DNA of 64,000 bases from VYFG01 sp965221795 (lineage in GTDB: Bacteria; Pseudomonadota; Gammaproteobacteria; Arenicellales; Poriferihabitantaceae), in the NCBI GenBank assembly GCA_965221795.1, contig OZ244914.1:248001-312000 (forward strand), in the 5' to 3' direction. Both the position numbers and the translations under genes were made by a program. The stretch's first letter is position 1. Each line of letters begins with the position of its first letter. Shown here in pieces: positions 8,539 to 16,975 of this stretch. The notes under the pieces are model-generated. The model worked only from the letters and a program-made list of their open reading frames with translations. It was not told the origin of the DNA and did no database searches.

Positions 8539-9107
8539 GTTTCCTGTCGACGAACCCGCCTGAGTGAACTGGGATTCGTATGATACACACTGCGGAAAGC
8601 ATGATTGAACTGTCGCACACTCGAGAATCCGGAATCCAAGGCAATATCAGAAATCAGGTGATCGGTATCGGTGATCAACCGTTTCGCTCGCAATAGCCGG
8701 TGAGACTGGGCCACTTGGGTCGGGCTGGCTCCAACATATCGGGCAAACAGCCCCCGCAAATGACGTGAACTCACCCCCAGTCTTACAGCCAGGGCCTCTA
8801 CCCCACTCTCATCCAGTGCACCTTGGTCGATCAATCCCAGCGCTCGTGACACCGTGGTTTTGACCCCGTTCCAGGCCGGACTGTTGGGAGCAGATTCTGG
8901 ACGACACCGCAGGCAGGGGCGAAATCCTGCCTGTATGGCCGCCGCCGCAGATGGAAAGAACCGGCAATTTTCCGGTTTGGGGGTAATGGCTGGGCAAACC
9001 GGGCGACAAAAAATGCCCGTGCTGGTCACGCCGGTAAAAAACAGCCCGTCAAACTCCGGGTTGCGAGACCGGACCGCTTCATAGCATTCTGCAAATGACA
9101 TCATCAT
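8535..9107 (-). CDS. ada: Ada-like regulator: zinc Cys4 methyl-acceptor domain plus AraC domain
   Basis: About 190 residues from the ATG at 9107. The N-terminal domain has the Ada zinc cysteines in GIFCRPVCPAITPKPENCRFF and FRPCLRCRPES, one of which takes methyl groups from phosphotriesters. A two-HTH AraC domain follows (VEALAVRLGVSSRHLRGLF and ISDIALDSGFSSVRQFNHAF). The methyltransferase domain of E. coli Ada is a separate gene here, overlapping at the 3' end. In-frame codons extend upstream to 9161, but MMMSFAECYEAVRSRN matches family starts. Confidence 0.88.
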   Translation of the reverse strand: MMMSFAECYEAVRSRNPEFDGLFFTGVTSTGIFCRPVCPAITPKPENCRFFPSAAAAIQAGFRPCLRCRPESAPNSPAWNGVKTTVSRALGLIDQGALDESGVEALAVRLGVSSRHLRGLFARYVGASPTQVAQSHRLLRAKRLITDTDHLISDIALDSGFSSVRQFNHAFRSVYHTNPSSLRRVRRQET

Positions 9108-9231
9108 CGGTACAGTATAGCCTGCGCCGATGGTTCTTCCTGGCAAGTTTCGGCACTCCATATTGACCCCGATACTGACTCCGTGCCGTCACAGCCTACG
9201 CTCCTCCTTCCCTCATCAGTGAGAGCCGAGC

Positions 9232-9259
9232 CCGTTCGGTTGTGATCACAACCGAACGG
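9232..9259. repeat. 28-bp perfect palindrome after glyA stop
   Basis: CCGTTCGGTTGTGA is followed directly by its exact reverse complement, giving a gapless 28-bp palindrome. It starts 3 bp after the glyA stop codon on the minus strand and 125 bp before the ada start. As RNA it would form a 12-bp stem with a 4-nt loop. No U-run follows, so it is not a standard intrinsic terminator. It may stabilise the glyA 3' end or be a dimeric protein site for the ada-ogt promoter. Confidence 0.75.
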
Positions 9260-9262
9260 AAG

Positions 9263-10546
9263 TCAGGAGATTTTCCACGCCCCCGGTGCCACATTCGAAT
9301 ACAGTGGAAACCGGTTGCAAAGCGCGATCACTTCTCCACGGACCCTTTCCACCACGGCATCATCACCCATATGATCCAGAATGTCACAGATCCATCCAGT
9401 CACCTGTTTCGCTTCTGGCACGCCGAATCCGCGAGATGTGATGGCTGGAGTGCCAATTCGAATACCGCTGGTGACAAACGGCGAGCGGGGGTCATTGGGC
9501 ACAGCATTCTTGTTGACCGTGATATTGGCCCGGCCGAGAGACAAATCGGCATCCTTGCCGGTGATGTCCTTGCGGATCAGGTCCAGCAGGAACAGATGAT
9601 TGTCGGTTCCACCGGATACAATGTCAAAATCACGCGCATGGAATCCCTCCACCATGGCATTGGCATTGTCCAGTACTTGCTGCTGGTATTCCCGAAAGCC
9701 GGGTTCCATCGCCTCCTTGAAAGCTACCGCCTTGGCTGCAATCACATGCATGAGCGGGCCGCCCTGAGTACCCGGAAAGACCAGTGAACTCAGCTTGCGG
9801 GTAATCGCCTCGTTGTCCCGGGCCAGGATCATCCCCCCCCGGGGGCCCCGGAGGGTCTTGTGGGTAGTGGTGGTCACCACATCGGCAACCGGTACCGGAT
9901 TGGGATAATGCCCGGTCGCCACCAGCCCTGCGACATGCGCCATATCCACGAACAGGTAAGCGCCGACACTGTCGGCAATTTCACGGAACCGTTGCCAATC
10001 CATAATTCTGGAATAGGCCGAAAAGCCAGCCACAATCATTTTTGGTTGATGCTCGACGGCCAGCTTCTCGACTGCGGCATAATCCACTTCTCCCGTGGCG
10101 GGATCCAGTCCGTACTGCACTGGATGATAAATCTTGCCGGAAAAATTGACACTGGCACCATGAGTCAGGTGCCCCCCATGGGCCAGACTCATCCCCAACA
10201 CAGTCTCCCCCGGTTCCATCAGCGCCATATAGACGGCGGCATTGGCCTGAGAGCCAGAATGGGGCTGCACATTGGCGTAGTCCGCGGAGAACAGTTTGCA
10301 GGCTCGTTCGATGGCCAATACTTCCGCCTGGTCCACATACTCACAACCCCCGTAGTATCGTTTTCCCGGATATCCCTCGGCATACTTGTTGGTCAGTTGG
10401 GATCCTTGTGCCGCCATGACCCGCGGGCTGGTGAAATTTTCCGAAGCAATCAGTTCGATGTGGTGTTCCTGACGCTTGGCCTCATTTTTCATGGCGGCCG
10501 CAAGGTCTGGATCGAACTGTTCGATGGATTGTTGCTTGTCAAACAT
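9263..10546 (-). CDS. glyA: Serine hydroxymethyltransferase
   Basis: From the ATG at 10546 it has 427 residues beginning MFDKQQSIEQFDPDLAAAM. This PLP enzyme interconverts serine and glycine with tetrahydrofolate. Visible marks are IELIASENFTSPRVMAAQGS, the GKRYYGGCEYVDQAE segment and the PLP lysine in TTTTHKTLRGPRGG. The upstream in-frame codons to 10675 do not fit the family. It connects to the glycine cleavage genes at 55.9-60.3 kb in one-carbon metabolism. A perfect palindrome follows the stop. Confidence 0.97.
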   Translation of the reverse strand: MFDKQQSIEQFDPDLAAAMKNEAKRQEHHIELIASENFTSPRVMAAQGSQLTNKYAEGYPGKRYYGGCEYVDQAEVLAIERACKLFSADYANVQPHSGSQANAAVYMALMEPGETVLGMSLAHGGHLTHGASVNFSGKIYHPVQYGLDPATGEVDYAAVEKLAVEHQPKMIVAGFSAYSRIMDWQRFREIADSVGAYLFVDMAHVAGLVATGHYPNPVPVADVVTTTTHKTLRGPRGGMILARDNEAITRKLSSLVFPGTQGGPLMHVIAAKAVAFKEAMEPGFREYQQQVLDNANAMVEGFHARDFDIVSGGTDNHLFLLDLIRKDITGKDADLSLGRANITVNKNAVPNDPRSPFVTSGIRIGTPAITSRGFGVPEAKQVTGWICDILDHMGDDAVVERVRGEVIALCNRFPLYSNVAPGAWKIS

Positions 10547-10850
10547 TGGAGTGATTCTCTGGAGATCGAAAACGGTTGTAGAACTGGAATGGCGGCACAC
10601 TTCCCGACTCGACAGGATACTTTCCAACCGGAACCCACAAGGCCGAGTCACGATCAAATGCCTCTCCTTCACCACACCGGCCCTTGGACCGGACCCGCGC
10701 CACCGACACTAGCAAATTATCGGCAAAGATTCTATCCCATGGTTCGAGTTGCACGATGGGAAAAGACATCCCCAGCCGACGGGACCGGCCGGATGACTAC
10801 ATATGTACGGCAATCCACACCGGTTTCAACCAACGGATTCAATTTTTGTG
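10547..10850. other. Intergenic region between tgt and glyA
   Basis: This stretch should hold the glyA promoter. I see only a weak extended -10 (TGCTAGTGT on the minus strand near 10705-10715) without a convincing -35, and no riboswitch-like structure. The open frames here belong to no family I recognise. Confidence 0.4.
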
Positions 10851-11936
10851 TCAGGAGTTATGGAAGCAGGCTGCGAATTCATCCAGATTCCCTGCCTCCA
10901 AAGCCTCCCGGATCTGACGCATGAGAGTTTGATAGTAATGGACATTGTGCAGCGTACCTAATCGTGCGCCCAGAATCTCCTTTTTTCGATACAGGTGCCG
11001 CAAGTAGGATCGTGAATAGTGTTGGCAGGTATAACAGTCACAGGACGGGTCCAGCGGGTTGGTATCGAACTGGTATTGACGATTTCGGATCTTGATCGGC
11101 CCCTGGCTGGTGAACAACCAGCCATTGCGAGCATTGCGAGTGGGCAGCACGCAATCAAAAAGGTCGATTCCTCGACAGACCCCTTCGATCAGATCCCTGG
11201 GTGTTCCCACTCCCATGAGATAACGGGGGCTCGTATCTGGTAATCTCCAAGCCACGGAATCCAGCACATCCAACATTTCCTGCTTGGACTCTCCCACCGA
11301 CAAGCCGCCAATCGCATAGCCGTCAAAGCCAATCTCCTGGAGACGGTCCAGGGATTCCAGCCGAAGTTCCGCAAACATGCCGCCATGCAAAATCCCGAAC
11401 AGCACACCTTGACCACGATAGGATTCCTTGCTGCGTGCTGCCCATCTTGCGGAACGCTGCATGGACTCCCGGGCTTCTTCATACGTAGCGGGATAGCCGG
11501 TACATTCATCAAATACCATGACGATATCAGACCCCAGTGCTGCCTGAATTTCCATGGACTCTTCCGGCCCCATGAACACTTGGCTGCCATCGACCGGGGA
11601 CCGGAATGTAACCCCTTGTTCCGTGAGTTTGCGCAGCTCGGTCAGGCTCCATACCTGAAATCCACCGGAATCAGTCAGGATCGGCCCCTGCCAATGCATA
11701 AAGTCATGCAGCCCCCCGTGAGCCCGGATCACCTCTGTCCCTGGTTGCAACATCAGGTGAAAGGTATTGCCGAGAATGATTTGTGCGCCCGTGGACCATA
11801 CTTCTTCCGGATTCAGAGCCTTCACGGTTGCACTGGTACCAACTGGCATGAAAGCGGGTGTCTCAATGACTCCACGCGTCAGGGTGATCCGCCCTCGACG
11901 TGCCTTGCCGGATGTCTCCAGGATGTCAAACTTCAT
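10851..11936 (-). CDS. tgt: tRNA-guanine transglycosylase
   Basis: From the ATG at 11936 it has 361 residues. It exchanges guanine 34 of GUN-anticodon tRNAs for preQ1 in queuosine synthesis. Visible are PAFMPVGTSATVKAL, the ILTDSGGFQVWSL segment with a catalytic aspartate, DLIEGVCRGIDLFDCVLPTRNARNG in parts, and the zinc site CDCYTCQHYSRSYLRHL with the distal histidine in TLHNVHYY. The start lies 11 bp inside the end of queA, so the two are translationally coupled. Confidence 0.96.
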   Translation of the reverse strand: MKFDILETSGKARRGRITLTRGVIETPAFMPVGTSATVKALNPEEVWSTGAQIILGNTFHLMLQPGTEVIRAHGGLHDFMHWQGPILTDSGGFQVWSLTELRKLTEQGVTFRSPVDGSQVFMGPEESMEIQAALGSDIVMVFDECTGYPATYEEARESMQRSARWAARSKESYRGQGVLFGILHGGMFAELRLESLDRLQEIGFDGYAIGGLSVGESKQEMLDVLDSVAWRLPDTSPRYLMGVGTPRDLIEGVCRGIDLFDCVLPTRNARNGWLFTSQGPIKIRNRQYQFDTNPLDPSCDCYTCQHYSRSYLRHLYRKKEILGARLGTLHNVHYYQTLMRQIREALEAGNLDEFAACFHNS

Positions 11937-12969
11937 CGCCAGAGATGCTCTCTCGGTACAACAACATGGCATCCCCGTAGCTGAAGAACCGAAATCGATT
12001 CTGTACGGCATAGTGATACATTGCCATCACGGAAGCATGTCCTGCAAAGGCTGATACCAGTACAAGCAGGGTCGATTTCGGCAGATGGAAATTGGTGATC
12101 AGTGCATCAACAACAGAAAATCGGAACCCGGGTTTGATAAACAGATCAGTATCGCCCGAAAAGGCCCGTATCGCACCATGACGAGCAGCGGTTTCGAGCG
12201 CCCGGACAACTGTAGTACCGACTGCCACAATTCTTCCCCCGGCCTTTGCGGTCTGCCGGATCCGCTCACAGGTCTCTTCCGACACATTGATCCATTCCAT
12301 ATGCATCTGATGCACTTCCAGATTACGTTCCCGCACCGGTAGAAAAGTCCCCGCTCCGACATGCAGTGTCACGGTCGCCCAGCCAATTTCCCGGCGACGG
12401 AGTTCATCAAGAGTGTCTTCCGTGAAATGGAGCCCAGCCGTCGGAGCTGCCACCGCACCTGAGACAGCTGCAAACACGGTTTGATAATCCTCCAGATCGG
12501 CTGCCACTGGGCGACGACGAATATAGGGCGGCAAGGGAACCGAACCATAGTTCCAAAAGAGGTTTTCGGCCGATTCCATCGCGCTCATTGCTAACAGATA
12601 AAATCGGCCCTCCTGCTTCTTGATAGTCAGACTCTGGTCTGCCACCACCAGTATCTGCCCGGGAGACAGGGATCGATGGGCACGCAGCTGGGCCCAAAAC
12701 TCCCGGGATGACCGGATCCGCTCAAGCAGGATTTCTACCTTGCCACCGGATGGCTTGTACGCGGTAAGCCGGGCCGGTACTACCTTGGTATCATTGGCCA
12801 CCAGGAGATCACCTGGTCGTAACAGACCCGACAGATCGCGGAAAGATCCTTCCTGTAATGCGCCAGTGCTGCGGTCCTGCCAGAGCAGTCGGCTACGGTC
12901 ACGATTCGGTGCAGGCTGTTGGGCAATGAGTTCCCTGGGCAGAAAGTAGTCAAAGGCGTCGATTTCCAT
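11926..12969 (-). CDS. queA: S-adenosylmethionine:tRNA ribosyltransferase-isomerase
   Basis: A 347-residue enzyme that adds the ribosyl unit of SAM to preQ1 in tRNA, the step after Tgt. The family start DYFLPRELIAQQPAPNRDRSRLL, the DLLVANDTKVVPARL segment, AAPTAGLHFTE and the C-terminal DALITNFHLPKSTLLVLVSAF are all visible. Length is normal. It is the first gene of a two-gene operon with tgt, and the 3' end overlaps the tgt start. Confidence 0.96.
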   Translation of the reverse strand: MEIDAFDYFLPRELIAQQPAPNRDRSRLLWQDRSTGALQEGSFRDLSGLLRPGDLLVANDTKVVPARLTAYKPSGGKVEILLERIRSSREFWAQLRAHRSLSPGQILVVADQSLTIKKQEGRFYLLAMSAMESAENLFWNYGSVPLPPYIRRRPVAADLEDYQTVFAAVSGAVAAPTAGLHFTEDTLDELRRREIGWATVTLHVGAGTFLPVRERNLEVHQMHMEWINVSEETCERIRQTAKAGGRIVAVGTTVVRALETAARHGAIRAFSGDTDLFIKPGFRFSVVDALITNFHLPKSTLLVLVSAFAGHASVMAMYHYAVQNRFRFFSYGDAMLLYRESISGDEV

Positions 12970-13097
12970 AGCAACAAGCTCAGTACTCTATCATAGGCAT
13001 CATAGGCTTCTCACGAATCATGGCCCTTGGCAATCATAGAGCCAAGCACTCATTAGTGACCTGGTCGCTGCAAGTAGGTATGTAAAAAGCGTATATA

Positions 13098-13106
13098 TGC
13101 TAGAAT
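13098..13106 (+). promoter_or_regulatory. Extended -10 promoter element upstream of tRNA-Leu
   Basis: TGCTAGAAT is a good extended -10 box (TGn plus TAGAAT), 135 bp before the tRNA. The -35 position has no consensus match, as is usual for extended -10 promoters. The transcript would carry a leader of about 130 nt that needs trimming. It points towards the tRNA and away from the divergent queA-tgt operon. Confidence 0.4.
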
Positions 13107-13241
13107 TACCGATAGATTCAACCGGGCCTGGGTGGTTTCTCGGATCTTCTACATGGATGATGACGAGTCGGAACCGGTGCCCTGAAAAGAGTGCGGGCTT
13201 TGCGCCCAGAATCATGCTCAATGATTCCACACATAACTAAT

Positions 13242-13328
13242 GCCGGGGTGGCGAAATTGGTAGACGCGTCAGACTCAAAATCTGATTGGGGACACCCAGT
13301 GTCGGTTCGAGTCCGACCCTCGGCACCA
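13242..13328 (+). tRNA. tRNA-Leu, anticodon CAA
   Basis: An 87-nt class II tRNA with an encoded CCA end. The acceptor stem pairs GCCGGGG with the 3' segment ending in CCTCGGC. The anticodon stem TCAGA/TCTGA encloses the loop CTCAAAA, which gives anticodon CAA for UUG codons. The T arm contains GGTTCGAGTCC. The variable arm is long, as expected for tRNA-Leu. A hairpin repeat and a decayed IS30 follow. Confidence 0.95.
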
Positions 13329-13386
13329 AATCCTTTTCCCAAGAACTCCCGAAAACCCGCCCCGGGGCCAGTCCGAAGTGCAACCG

Positions 13387-13435
13387 CGCCGCGATCCCGG
13401 AATGAGGGCGTAGCCCGAAGGGAGGGATCGCGGCG
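13387..13435. repeat. REP-like hairpin, copy 1
   Basis: A 12-bp stem CGCCGCGATCCC/GGGATCGCGGCG encloses a smaller GGGC-GTA-GCCC hairpin. It is preceded by TCCGAAGTGCAACCG. A second, shorter version with the same flank and a partly re-paired stem lies at 14723-14757 on the other side of the IS30 remnant. The two copies are in the same orientation, so they are not the inverted ends of the IS. Confidence 0.7.
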
Positions 13436-13627
13436 GCGACCGCAAAATCCGCGCTGCGAGCGCTTCTTTTCGGCCCCGGATGGCAGCCATCTCGACTCCA
13501 AGCGATACTGACAGAAGCCATTGACCAATGCAAGGGCGAGTTCGGGACCTGGAGGTCGAGTGAAGCCGCTCCGGTGCATCACCGGAGGGCCCGGAGTGCC
13601 GGGGGCGACGGGAAATCGCCGCCCGCG

Positions 13628-14598
13628 TCAGGGGGGAGCCAGACCACGGGCAAAGACCTCTGCCGGGGTACGATATCCCAGGACCTTCCGAGGCTGACGA
13701 TTGAGCCGGTCCTCCACTGCCTGCACCTGCGCCGCGGTCACCTGGCGGAAGTCGGTGCCCTTCGGGAAGTACTGGCGCACCCGGCCGTTGGTATGCTCGT
13801 TCCGGCCCCGTTCCCAGGAATGGTAGGGAGTGGCGAAGTAGAAGCCTGCGCCCAACGCCGCAGCGATCTCCCGATGCCGAGCGAACTCCTTGCCGTGGTC
13901 CGCGCCGTGCCGGTGTGGACCCGGTCCCGGACCGGCCCCATGCGCCGGGTGATCGCCTCGGTCACTGCGGCCGCGGTCTTGCCCTTGACCCACGCCAGGA
14001 AGAGGAACTTCGAGCCCCGGTCCACCGCCGACACCAGCGCTCCCCGGTGCCTCGCTCCCATGATCGGTTCGAGCTCCCAGTCCCCGATCCGGCTCTTCTC
14101 CTCGACCACGGCCGGACGCTCCGCAAGGTCGACCCGGTCCGGGATGTGACCACGACCCGCAGGACGCCCCTCGCGCCCGTTCGGCTTCTGGCCCCGACGT
14201 CGCCGGTACCGGTACCGGGCCCCTCCCGCCTGCCGATCGGCCCGCACCTGCGGGTAGATCCACTCCTTGCCCGCCATCCCTTCGCCCGGCAACCGAACCC
14301 AGCCAGCGATCTGCTCCGGGCTCCCGCCTTCCTGCAACCGTTCTTCCGCGACCGCCCAGCGCTCCGGTGTCCTCTTCCGGGGCACCGCCGAAGCCTCCTG
14401 ACGGCGGGCCGTGGCCTGGCGGTCGGCCGGTTGGTGCCGGTCGCCCCGCAGGCCGTGGTGGCGTGAGGTCCCCCGCGAGATCGTCCCGGGGTCCCGTCCG
14501 AGATCGCGGGCGATCTCCCGTTTCGACAACCCCCGATGCAAAAGCGCGTGAATCTGGCATCGTTCGGCATGGGTCAGGTGATGGTAGCCTACGGGCAT
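13628..14598 (-). pseudogene. IS30-family transposase, frameshifted
   Basis: The N-terminal frame (start 14598) has the IS30 HTH HLTHAERCQIHALLHRGLSKR and runs through KSRIGDWELEPIMGARHRGALV to MGPVRDRVHT near 13905. The other frame then carries the rest: GADHGKEFARHREIAAALGAG, PYHSWERGRNEHTNGRVRQY and RPRKVLGYRTPAEVF. A one-base shift is needed near 13900. The first catalytic aspartate, normally in WEGDTIIG, is missing (WELEPIMG). The gene is therefore doubly dead. The GC-rich composition differs from the neighbouring core genes. Confidence 0.88.
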
Positions 14599-14722
14599 GG
14601 CAATCCTCCGTTTGTGATCAACAGAGATTGTTGACCATCATCTGGCCCGCTGCAAGCGGCTTACGGGGTATTGCACTTCACACTGGAAAAGGGGAACCCC
14701 ACTTCCACTCCGAAGTGCGACC

Positions 14723-14757
14723 GTTGCCGCGATCCCGAAGGGAGGGATCGCGACAAC
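14723..14757. repeat. REP-like hairpin, copy 2
   Basis: The stem GTTGCCGCGATCCC pairs with GGGATCGCGACAAC at 13 of 14 positions. The preceding TCCGAAGTGCGACCG matches copy 1 at 13387. The inner GGGC-GTA-GCCC hairpin of copy 1 is absent. The outer stem differs between copies but stays paired, which suggests that structure is retained. Confidence 0.65.
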
Positions 14758-14785
14758 CCGGGGGTATGACGAGGGCGAGGCCTCA

Positions 14786-15082
14786 GTGTACCTGTCTGGA
14801 CAGCGGCGGGGCATCGTGGCCTGGCGGCGGAAGGGCCAGCGATGCCGTCAGGCGATCGAGTCGCTGATCGGTCACTTGAAGTCAGATAGCCATCTGGGGA
14901 GGAACTGGTTCTAGGGGAGGGAGGGGGACCGGATGCTGTGCTGCGCCGATCACAACCTGCGGCGGATCCTCCGTCGGCCGAGGTTTTTGGTCGCTGGATT
15001 CTGGGCCTTGGCGGTCGCATTCGCGACGCCCTGGGGGGCCGGATTTGGCGTGCGCCCCGAATTGCGCCCTGACTGTCCATGA
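14786..15082 (+). pseudogene. IS5-family transposase, C-terminal remnant
   Basis: The frame reads VYLSGQRRGIVAWRRKGQR, then AIESLIGHLKSDSHLGRNWF, an in-frame TAG, and GREGDRMLCCADHNLRRIL, before ending at a TGA. The IExxIGHLKSDxxxGRN segment and the following NLRxILR are typical of the C terminus of IS5-group DDE transposases. The N-terminal two thirds are gone and a stop interrupts the rest. Confidence 0.75.
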
Positions 15083-15273
15083 TCCTCCCCGGCACCCATT
15101 GGGCTAAAGCTAACCTTCTCATTTTCCAATCCCTGGTAGTGAGCCATGGGAACATTCTCCGGTTCGACATGAGCACCAAACCTTTTCTGATCCGGGGAGA
15201 TCAGATACTTTTGCAATCGCAGCCGCTTACCGGCCAACCGAGAAGTCCCGGGGCGGACAGCCATTCGAGACAT
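14950..15273 (-). CDS. Hypothetical protein, 5' part possibly truncated by the IS5 remnant
   Basis: An ATG at 15273 has a good AGGGG ribosome site six bases upstream. The first 60 or so residues (SRMAVRPGTSRLAGKRLRL, then QKYLISPDQKRF and MAHYQGLENEKVSF) look like ordinary protein. From about 15083 downwards the frame runs antisense through the IS5 remnant and is low-complexity, so the native 3' end is probably lost. I do not recognise the product. Confidence 0.35.
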   Translation of the reverse strand: MSRMAVRPGTSRLAGKRLRLQKYLISPDQKRFGAHVEPENVPMAHYQGLENEKVSFSPMGAGEDHGQSGRNSGRTPNPAPQGVANATAKAQNPATKNLGRRRIRRRL

Positions 15274-15404
15274 AGCCAACCCCTCTTTCGGGGATTCCCC
15301 TCACACCTTACCCATAACACCCGAAACTGTCTACAAGGAACTTTTTCTGACTGCCCGGAATTTTTTGTTTTTGGCGGAATTACCGGAAATGCCCAAAAAT
15401 TGGA

Positions 15405-16790
15405 TCAACCCGCTTGCGCTGCCAACGCCCGGTCCATGGCCCCCACAATCTCATCCAGGTCTCCCGGGGTACAGATCAGCGCAGGGCTCAAGCACAGCGT
15501 ATTGTTGTATTTCGGAAAGCTGCGATTGGTACGACCAATCATCACGCCGCTCTCACGCAGGCAATGGGTAACGACCGACGCGGCCACAAACTCATCCACC
15601 GGCTCTTTTGTAGTTCGGTCCGCTACCAGTTCCACACCAGCAAAGAGTCCTTTGCCACGTACGTCTCCCACCAGGGGATGCTTCTCTTGCAAGGCATGGA
15701 GAAGATCCATCAGGTAGTTACCCATTTCATTGGCATTGTCAAGCAGGTTTTCCTCTTCGATAATGCGCATATTCTCCAATGCAGCCGCCGGCCCGGCTGT
15801 ACAACCGCCAAATGTACTGATGTCCCGAAAATAATGCATCGTATCGGATACTTCGGCGAGAAATTCGCCGAACAGGTCTTCCGTAGTGACGGTCACCGAT
15901 ATGGCAGCATACCCGCTCGCTACTCCCTTGGCCATGGTGACAATATCAGGCTTCACACCATAGTGCTGATACCCAAACCACTTTCCGGTTCGGCCCATGC
16001 CACAGACCACTTCATCAATATGCAGCAAAACGCCATATTTCCGGCAAATGGCCTGGACCGTCTCGAAATAGCCTTCCGGCGGCGTGATTACGCCACCCCC
16101 GGCAGTAATCGACTCCAGAATCAACGAACCCACCGTATCCGGCCCTTCCTGCAAAATCACCTTTTCGATTTCCTTCGCCGCCTGCACCCCGTAATCCGGG
16201 TCATCACCATTTTCAGCGCGATAGGCAAGGCAATGCGGAACTTCGACAAATCCCGGCGTGAAGGGTCCATAATGGTCCTTACGCTGCAATTGTCCACTGC
16301 TTGACAGTGCGGTGATGGTCGTACCGTGGTAATCCCGGTCGCGGTACAGAATCTTGTGCTTTTCTCCACCATTTTTCAAAGCCGCTAATTGACGTACCAG
16401 CTTGTACCCTTTTTCATTAGCCTCCGAGCCGGAATTACTATAGTACACGCGGCTGAGACCCGGCATTTTCTCTGTCAGCCTTTCGGCAAACCGCGCCCCT
16501 GGAACGGATCCGGCCGTATTGGCAAAATATGGTAATCTGGTTAACTGGTCCCGAATCGCATTGGCTATTGACTCACGACCATAACCCACATTGACCGTCC
16601 AGACCCCACCGGAAAGCGCATCCAGATATTCCCGGCCATTGATATCCTTGACTCGAAGGCCCGTTCCCTCGACGATCACCATGGGATCGGTCGTCTCCAG
16701 AGGCTTATGCTGACTGAGGTGATGCCAGACATGAGCCTTGTCCTCCGTCAAGACCCGATCAACTTCTAGATTTGCTACTGCTGCGTTCAT
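15405..16790 (-). CDS. tpa: Taurine:pyruvate aminotransferase (class III, PLP)
   Basis: A 461-residue class III aminotransferase. The N-terminal stretch VWHHLSQHKPLETTDPMVIV and GGVWTVNVGYGRESIANAI closely resemble taurine:pyruvate aminotransferase as I know it from Bilophila-type enzymes. The PLP-binding lysine is in TMAKGVASGYAA and the PLP-stacking segment is SNSGSEANEKGYK. Tpa converts taurine and pyruvate to sulfoacetaldehyde and alanine. No xsc, ald or tau transport gene is in this window, so pathway context is missing. A related omega-amino acid substrate is possible. Confidence 0.82.
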   Translation of the reverse strand: MNAAVANLEVDRVLTEDKAHVWHHLSQHKPLETTDPMVIVEGTGLRVKDINGREYLDALSGGVWTVNVGYGRESIANAIRDQLTRLPYFANTAGSVPGARFAERLTEKMPGLSRVYYSNSGSEANEKGYKLVRQLAALKNGGEKHKILYRDRDYHGTTITALSSSGQLQRKDHYGPFTPGFVEVPHCLAYRAENGDDPDYGVQAAKEIEKVILQEGPDTVGSLILESITAGGGVITPPEGYFETVQAICRKYGVLLHIDEVVCGMGRTGKWFGYQHYGVKPDIVTMAKGVASGYAAISVTVTTEDLFGEFLAEVSDTMHYFRDISTFGGCTAGPAAALENMRIIEEENLLDNANEMGNYLMDLLHALQEKHPLVGDVRGKGLFAGVELVADRTTKEPVDEFVAASVVTHCLRESGVMIGRTNRSFPKYNNTLCLSPALICTPGDLDEIVGAMDRALAAQAG

Positions 16791-16975
16791 ATATCATCAA
16801 CTCCGAAGGTCGCTCATGGAAATCAATATGGAGAGCACAGAAACATCAGTATATCAAGGTAACATATCGACTGAAGACCGGTTCAGGTAGAGCCAGTTCC
16901 GAACCTTGCACTATGCCAATCTCCTGCAGCACCTTCCGGCCTCCACTCTCTGACACATACAAACCAGATCAATCC

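Noticed and set aside
16772..16975. N-terminal extension of UvrD
   Set aside because: The 68 extra codons have no resemblance to helicases, and the ATG at 16976 gives a standard N terminus.
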